A stretch of 64,000 bases of DNA, taken from positions 23,120-87,119 of the forward strand of contig CAJURM010000011.1 of assembly GCA_910589025.1 (NCBI GenBank), given 5' to 3'. Positions 59,279 through 64,000 of this stretch are shown here, in pieces. The notes beneath the pieces are model-generated. The model worked only from the letters and a program-made list of their open reading frames with translations. It was not told where the DNA came from and ran no database searches. Every line of letters begins with the position of its first letter. Position 1 is the stretch's first letter. A program made the position numbers and the translations under genes. This DNA is from an uncultured Odoribacter sp. Its GTDB lineage: Bacteria > Bacteroidota > Bacteroidia > Bacteroidales > Marinifilaceae.

Positions 59279-60139
59279 GTGAAACACGGGGTATTACAAT
59301 TATTCATTCTACTTTTTATTGCAGGTTGCTTCAACCTACAGGCATCCCCCCTTGAATTTACTCCTTCCGTTCAAGATACAACCACCCGATACGGTTATTG
59401 GACCGACATACCTTCTAAAAAAGAAAAAAAGCAATGGAACGTGTTCGGCATTAAAATTCCTATATATACCCCTCCGAAACGCATGGAAAGAGGCATTGTC
59501 AAATCTCTCTTTATTCCCGCAAAAACATGGCAAACCGGAATATCTTTTTCCCATTATGAAGAAAATAATGACGATTACGATTTTCTGATTATTGAAAATT
59601 GGAAAGGAAAAGCCTATTCGCTCCGGATCAGCCCGTTTTTCTGCTGGTATTTCAAGAACAACCAGGGAGTCGGCGGACGTTTCACATACAAAAACACCCA
59701 TTTCAATATCAGAGAGTTAAGTATCTCCATTGAAGACGACATGAGTTTCACATTGGACAATGCCTACATCACAAACCAAATGTATCAATGCGCAGCCTTT
59801 GTTCGAAATTATGTGGGTCTGCACTCCCGCATCGGCGTTTTCAACGAAACCCATCTCACTTACGGATACGGGAATGGCAAACTGTCGGTTGGCAACACGG
59901 AAGTCCCCAACCGCACTTCCCAAACAACACACGAAATACAGTTGGGTATTCGTCCGGGGATATGCGGATTTGTAACCAATTCGGTGATGTTTGAGTTTTC
60001 ATTTGAAGTGGGAGGACTCCGTTACAGGAAGATTTCCCAAATTATAAACGACGAAACGAAAGGCACCCGTACAACCGGTATCGCCAATTTCCGGCTGAAT
60101 CTTCTCAGCCTGAATCTCGGACTGGCTGTTTGTATTTAA
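59279..60139 (+). CDS. Outer-membrane beta-barrel protein, copy 2
   Basis: A 286-residue exported protein. The only possible start between an upstream in-frame stop (59273-59275) and the signal peptide is GTG at 59279 (then KHGVLQLFILLFIAGCFNLQA). An extension of about 40 residues, with KKEKKQWNVFGIKIPIYTPPKR, precedes the region matching copy 1 (MERGIVKSLFIPAKTWQTGISFSHYEENNDDYDFLIIENWKGKAY...SISIEDDMSFTL). The barrel ends LNLGLAVCI. It lies 12 bases after copy 1. Function unknown. Confidence 0.65.
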   Translation: MKHGVLQLFILLFIAGCFNLQASPLEFTPSVQDTTTRYGYWTDIPSKKEKKQWNVFGIKIPIYTPPKRMERGIVKSLFIPAKTWQTGISFSHYEENNDDYDFLIIENWKGKAYSLRISPFFCWYFKNNQGVGGRFTYKNTHFNIRELSISIEDDMSFTLDNAYITNQMYQCAAFVRNYVGLHSRIGVFNETHLTYGYGNGKLSVGNTEVPNRTSQTTHEIQLGIRPGICGFVTNSVMFEFSFEVGGLRYRKISQIINDETKGTRTTGIANFRLNLLSLNLGLAVCI

Positions 60140-60165
60140 AAAGAATTATTATAATTTAGAGGCGG

Positions 60166-61734
60166 ATGAAACGTTTACTTATTTATCTTTCGATCTGTTT
60201 TTTACTGTTTTCCTGCATAAAAAACGATATTCCCTACCCGACCATCTTCGGGGGATTCAAATCTTTTACGGTAGAAGGTCAGAAGGAGAACCCGGAAATC
60301 AATACGGAAAATCTGACTGTAACCATCCGGTTGCTGGACACAGTCGATCTCGCACATGTCAAACTTATATCCTATCAACTGACAGACAGCACGACAATAT
60401 CTCCCCTACCTGAAGAATATCTGAATTTAACGTCTCCAAAAACTTATGTGCTATCCACTTACCAGGAGTATAAATGGCAAGTAAAAGCCGAACAAATCAT
60501 CGAACGGAAATTCAGGGTAAAAGATCAAATCGGAGAAAGTCAAATTGATACAAGCAAACGAAGTGTTCTCGCTTTTGTACCGGAAAACGTATCCACCCGC
60601 AACATTACCATCGAAGAAATACAATTAGGTCCTTCCAATAGCAGAATATCACCTGATCCCGCTACAGTAAAAGACTTTACTATGCCTCAAACATTTACTG
60701 TAGAATACCGAAAGATTAAAGAAACATGGAAGATTATGATTATGAAATCCAAGGTGTTAGTAACCACAGAAGCTCCCGACGCATTTGTTACCATCGCTTT
60801 TTTTAAGGGAGTCGGACAAGCCGGCGCCGACAACGGATTTGAATACAAAAAATCGTCCGAAACAAACTGGATCAAAGTCGACCCATCGCTGATTTCAGAC
60901 GAAGGAGGAAATTTTTCCGCTAAAATTACCGGACTATCCCCCGAAACAGCCTATGTATGCCGGGCATATTCCGGCACAAATTATGGAGAGGAATTCCAAT
61001 TTACAACAGAACCTGCTACTCCCTTAGAAAATCCGAGCTTTGACGATTGGTGTACCGACGAGAAAAATAACAAACTCTGGTATCCTTGGGCACAAGGAGG
61101 CACTTCTTTCTGGGATACAGGCAACAAGGGAGCCACCACTATGGGAGAAAGCAATACTACCCCCAGTAATGAAGTGGCACCAGGAGCATTCGGAAAATCA
61201 GCTCTCCTGGCAACAAAATTTGTCGGAATCGGTTCGCTTGGAAAATTGGCTGCCGGAAATATGTTTGCCGGAGAATACGTTAAAACCGACGGCACAAACG
61301 GTATCCTTAACTTCGGACGCCCTTATACCTCCCGTCCCCTGCGTCTGAAAGGAATGTTTAAATACAAATCCACTCCTATCAGTCACACCTCTACCAGCAA
61401 TCCGGATCTCTCCGCATTAAAAGGGCAACCCGATACCTGTTATATGTACCTTGCATTAATTGATTCAGATAAACCTGTGGAAATCCGGACAAAACCCAGC
61501 GTACGCAACCTGTTTAATCCCAAAGATCCCTCTGTAATCGCTTATGCGGAATACTATACAGCCGAAAATATTACATCGTGGCAGGAATTTAATCTCGAAC
61601 TGGATTACCGGACGACCAACAGAAAACCGACTTACATGGTGCTTGTTTTTTCTGCCAGCAAATACGGCGACTATTTTACGGGAGGCAATGGCAGCGTACT
61701 CCAACTCGACGAATTAAAACTGGAATTCGAATAG
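60166..61734 (+). CDS. PCMD-domain surface lipoprotein
   Basis: A 522-residue lipoprotein with signal MKRLLIYLSICFLLFSC (Cys 17). The N-terminal half has beta domains (about 25-190) without the DUF4493 signature, then a fibronectin-like stretch ending LSPETAYVCRAYSGTNYGEEFQF. The PCMD domain (about 285-522) is the clearest here: NPSFDDWCTDEKNNKLWYPWA, FWDTGNKGATTMGESNT, AGNMFAGEYVKTDGTNGILNFGRPYTSRPLRLKGMFKY, SASKYGDYFTGGNGSVLQLDELKL. It closes the operon before a bidirectional terminator. Confidence 0.88.
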   Translation: MKRLLIYLSICFLLFSCIKNDIPYPTIFGGFKSFTVEGQKENPEINTENLTVTIRLLDTVDLAHVKLISYQLTDSTTISPLPEEYLNLTSPKTYVLSTYQEYKWQVKAEQIIERKFRVKDQIGESQIDTSKRSVLAFVPENVSTRNITIEEIQLGPSNSRISPDPATVKDFTMPQTFTVEYRKIKETWKIMIMKSKVLVTTEAPDAFVTIAFFKGVGQAGADNGFEYKKSSETNWIKVDPSLISDEGGNFSAKITGLSPETAYVCRAYSGTNYGEEFQFTTEPATPLENPSFDDWCTDEKNNKLWYPWAQGGTSFWDTGNKGATTMGESNTTPSNEVAPGAFGKSALLATKFVGIGSLGKLAAGNMFAGEYVKTDGTNGILNFGRPYTSRPLRLKGMFKYKSTPISHTSTSNPDLSALKGQPDTCYMYLALIDSDKPVEIRTKPSVRNLFNPKDPSVIAYAEYYTAENITSWQEFNLELDYRTTNRKPTYMVLVFSASKYGDYFTGGNGSVLQLDELKLEFE

Positions 61735-61744
61735 TAAAAAATGC

Positions 61745-61773
61745 AATGCCGGAAAGTTCTTCCGGCATTTTCA
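61745..61773. terminator. Bidirectional terminator between the lipoprotein operon and msrBA
   Basis: Perfect 10-bp stem AATGCCGGAA/TTCCGGCATT with a 5-base loop, a T-rich right side and an A-rich left side. The flanking genes converge. Confidence 0.85.
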
Positions 61774-61774
61774 T

Positions 61775-62689
61775 TTAAAATCTGGGGATATACCGATGGC
61801 AATAAGGTGCCTTCCCGGTTTTATTGTAATAATTCTGATGATAGTCCTCCGCCTTCCAGAAAACAGTTGCCGGAGTGACCCGGGTGACAACCTGGCAACC
61901 CTTTCCTTGTAATTGCCCGATTAACTCTTCTGCAATCTCCTTTTGCCGGGAGGTCGTATAAAATATTTCCGAACGATATTGATCACCCAAATCCGGTCCC
62001 TGTCCGTCCGACTGTGTCGGATCATGTATTTCAAAAAAGAGTTTTGCTAATGTAGTATAACTCACTTTTTTCGGATCAAATACAATCCTGACCGCCTCTG
62101 CATGTCCGGTCGTGTGAGAACATACCTCCCGATAAGTCGGATTTTCAGTTGATCCGCCGATATAGCCCACTTCGATAGACAATATCCCCGGTTGCTGCTG
62201 CATGAGATGCTCCACTCCCCAAAAACATCCCCCGGCAAAAATAGCCACCTCGGTCTCTTCTTGCTTATCCTCAGGAACAAAATCCATAGATATCGAATTA
62301 ACACAATGCCGAGTATCTTTAGGAGTAAATCCTTCACCGGTAAAAACATGCCCCAAATGACCGCCGCATTTCGCACAAACAATCTCAGTACGTCGCCCGT
62401 CAACATCCGGCAAACGCCTCACTGCTCCCGAAATCTCTTCATCAAAACTCGGCCAACCACACCCGGAATCGAATTTGGCTTCCGAAAAATACAACGGCGT
62501 ACCGCATTGTTTACATACATACGTCCCCCTTTCATGAAAATTATAATATTTCCCGCTGAAAGGGAGCTCCGTACCCTTATTCAGGATTACTCTCTTTTCT
62601 TCATTCGTTAATTCCTTATTCATCGTCTGTCCCATTAATAGTGTGCCTACAATCAAACAAGCCAAAAATAATATACTCTTTTTCATCAT
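61775..62689 (-). CDS. msrBA: Exported MsrB-MsrA methionine sulfoxide reductase fusion
   Basis: A 304-residue protein from ATG 62689 (the frame opens with TTG at 62692) with a signal peptide (ILFLACLIVGTLLMGQ). MsrB (about 25-145) has zinc pairs CKQC and CAKC, GCGWPSF, and the catalytic Cys in RHCVNSISMDF. MsrA (about 150-300) has the catalytic Cys in FAGGCFWGVEH, then GYIGGSTENPTY and the C-terminal YCHRYIPRF. The two halves reduce the R and S forms of methionine sulfoxide in oxidised envelope proteins. A fused, exported form needs a periplasmic electron donor; a TlpA-like protein is encoded elsewhere in the window. Confidence 0.94.
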   Translation of the reverse strand: MMKKSILFLACLIVGTLLMGQTMNKELTNEEKRVILNKGTELPFSGKYYNFHERGTYVCKQCGTPLYFSEAKFDSGCGWPSFDEEISGAVRRLPDVDGRRTEIVCAKCGGHLGHVFTGEGFTPKDTRHCVNSISMDFVPEDKQEETEVAIFAGGCFWGVEHLMQQQPGILSIEVGYIGGSTENPTYREVCSHTTGHAEAVRIVFDPKKVSYTTLAKLFFEIHDPTQSDGQGPDLGDQYRSEIFYTTSRQKEIAEELIGQLQGKGCQVVTRVTPATVFWKAEDYHQNYYNKTGKAPYCHRYIPRF

Positions 62690-62790
62690 CAATCAGATTC
62701 TGTCGTTTTTTACGAAAAAAAATTGCTTTAGTCTCCAGAAAATCAACTTTATTTTTTCACATTGCGTAAAGCCCCCTACAAATAAAAATA

Positions 62791-63189
62791 TGGGACCCTG
62801 TACATCACCAGAGGCAGATATAGTGTTTATCGCTTTGCTGGCTGCTAAAATCAATCCCTGGGAATACTGATGGTTGCCACTTCCGGAAACTGGCTAGGAG
62901 GATTAGTAATTTATTACATCGGCTATTCAGGTAAGCCGGAAAAAATCAAGCGGTTCCTCAAACTGACACCGGAACAACTGGAAAAACAAAAAAAGAAAAT
63001 TAACCGATATGGAACTCTTATGGCTCTGTTTGTTTGGATTCCCCTCATAGGAAACGTATCCAACATCGCCTTGGGATTCTACCGTATCAAACCGCCCCCC
63101 TCTTCCTGATGTTTATCGGGCATATGATCCGTTTTCTCCTTTGGATGATACTGTACCTGATTTTCGCCAATAATCTGATCTCGTTCTAA
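62791..63189 (+). pseudogene. Frameshifted YqaA/DedA-like membrane protein
   Basis: Three pieces in different frames read as one degraded protein. SPEADIVFIALLAAKINPWEY stops at 62868-62870. One added base there would continue as LMVATSGNWLGGLVIYYIGYSGK (frame of 62870). That frame ends at 63107-63109 after a six-C tract (63085-63090); one more C would continue as LFLMFIGHMIRFLLWMILYLIFANNLISF to 63189. The assembled sequence resembles the small YqaA family of SNARE-associated (DedA) proteins (NPW...GNWLGG...IALGFYRIKP). The N-terminal helix region is also missing or altered. Confidence 0.75.
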
Positions 63190-63199
63190 ATCACTCCGA

Positions 63200-63793
63200 T
63201 TATTTCAGTGAATCCAAAAGAGTGTTCAAATTGGATGTAAAAAGACGCACAGCAATCGCCAGCAGAATAATTCCGAAAAACTTACGCAACACATATACTC
63301 CGCCCTTTCCTACCACGCGCTGCACATAATCGACTTTCTTTAATACAAAATAAACAAAAAGCATATTCAAAGCTACCGCTACAATGATGTTCAAAACATT
63401 ATATTCCGCCCGTAAAGAAAGTAAGGTAGTAAAAGAAGCCGCACCGGCAATCAACGGAAAAACCAAAGGTACCAAGGTTGCGGAATCCGTAGGTCCGTCA
63501 TTCTTAAAAATCTCTACCCCAAAAATCATTTCACATCCCAATACCAATATCACCAAAGCCCCCGCCACCGCAAAAGAAGAAATATCAACATTGAATAAAG
63601 AAAGCAAGGAGTTGCCCACAAATAAAAAAGATACCAGAATAACGAACGAAAAAACAGCTGCCTGACCGGCATCTATTGTTTTTTTCCTCTCCTTTAAACC
63701 CAATATAATCGGTATAGAACCCAAAATATCAATAACAGCAAACAATACAATAAATGCACTAAAAACTTCCTTAAAGCTAAAATAAATATTCAT
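63200..63793 (-). CDS. MarC family integral membrane protein
   Basis: A 197-residue protein with six hydrophobic helices, beginning MNIYFSFKEVFSAFIVLFAVIDILGSIPIILGL, where the FAVIDILGSIPI motif is typical of MarC (UPF0056). It contains LVPLVFPLIAGAASFTTLLSL and a second half-repeat ending LLAIAVRLFTSNL. MarC proteins were once linked to multiple antibiotic resistance, but that was not upheld and their transport role is unknown. A minus-strand TATATTTG box lies at 63842-63849. Confidence 0.88.
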   Translation of the reverse strand: MNIYFSFKEVFSAFIVLFAVIDILGSIPIILGLKERKKTIDAGQAAVFSFVILVSFLFVGNSLLSLFNVDISSFAVAGALVILVLGCEMIFGVEIFKNDGPTDSATLVPLVFPLIAGAASFTTLLSLRAEYNVLNIIVAVALNMLFVYFVLKKVDYVQRVVGKGGVYVLRKFFGIILLAIAVRLFTSNLNTLLDSLK

Positions 63794-63841
63794 AGTCTGT
63801 AATTTCTAAAGTAACAGCAGAAAGATTTGTTTAATTTAAAA

Positions 63842-63849
63842 CAAATATA
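63842..63849 (-). promoter_or_regulatory. Putative -7 box for the MarC-family gene
   Basis: TATATTTG on the minus strand, 48 bases before the start codon. The sequence around it is A+T-rich, so a chance match is possible. Confidence 0.35.
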
Positions 63850-63966
63850 TGACATGTCGTTAAATTTTTACAACACAAAAATAGGAAATTATTTTAAAAC
63901 GTCGAAGAATAGAAAGCGTAAAAATCTTTTAAAGATGAGGGGGAAGACAGGAGAGAATATAAAAAA

Positions 63967-63996
63967 AAGAGTCACTTTTTAGAGTGACTCTTTTCA
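63967..63996. terminator. Terminator hairpin at the window edge
   Basis: A stem AAGAGTCACT/AGTGACTCTT with T residues on the right and A residues on the left. It probably closes the gene beyond the window on the minus strand. Nothing else is seen between 63850 and here. Confidence 0.75.
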
Positions 63997-64000
63997 AAAT

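Overview
The window looks like a chromosomal segment of a Bacteroidota gut-type anaerobe, most likely Bacteroidales and perhaps the Odoribacter/Butyricimonas group (family-level placement is inference). The grounds are a short primary sigma factor, an LpxC-FabZ fusion, a T9SS Plug (DUF5103) protein, a six-gene Na+-NQR operon, repeated TAnnTTTG promoter boxes, and DUF4493/PCMD surface lipoproteins. Most of the sequence is orderly housekeeping DNA with short gaps and clear hairpin terminators.

Layout. 1-6.8 kb: the end of a Nudix hydrolase; a radical SAM/DUF4130 pair linked to DNA repair; the primary sigma factor; an HtrA protease; a META lipoprotein and the Plug protein, all on the minus strand after the Nudix end. 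6.9-12.8 kb: nqrABCDEF. 12.9-14.0 kb: a secreted DUF4468-flavin reductase fusion. 14.1-18.7 kb: an accessory patch with a minus-strand phage-type cassette (small membrane protein, two DUF6266 paralogues, amidase, holin, possible RteC-like protein), a large inverted repeat and a decapitated Fic gene. 18.8-30 kb: membrane protein, glyA, serine hydrolase, coaD, a biotin-containing carboxyltransferase, thiol-redox proteins, an NlpC/P60 lipoprotein and the lpxD-lpxC/fabZ-lpxA operon. 30-35 kb: rimP-nusA-infB behind a leader hairpin, then mgsA. 35.3-41.4 kb: a His-rich small protein and a CusBAC-type metal efflux system.

41.6-48.8 kb is the most coherent metabolic unit. A SAM-I type riboswitch, then a 17-codon methionine-rich mini-ORF, precede DUF39 (COG1900), a NIL-domain ferredoxin and UPF0280 (COG2122), the three families tied to sulfide-based homocysteine synthesis from aspartate semialdehyde in methanogens. 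metH and metF follow on the same strand. Together they would make homocysteine, methylate it with methyl-folate and supply that methyl group, under SAM control.

48.9-51.8 kb: a PAP2 phosphatase and penicillin-binding protein 1C. 52.0 kb: tRNA-Thr(CGT). 52.5-61.7 kb: a six-gene operon of four large lipoproteins (DUF4493 and/or PCMD domains) and two paralogous outer-membrane barrel proteins, with no assigned function; this is the best candidate for an undescribed surface system. 61.8-64 kb: a secreted MsrB-MsrA fusion, a frameshifted YqaA/DedA-like pseudogene and a MarC-family protein.
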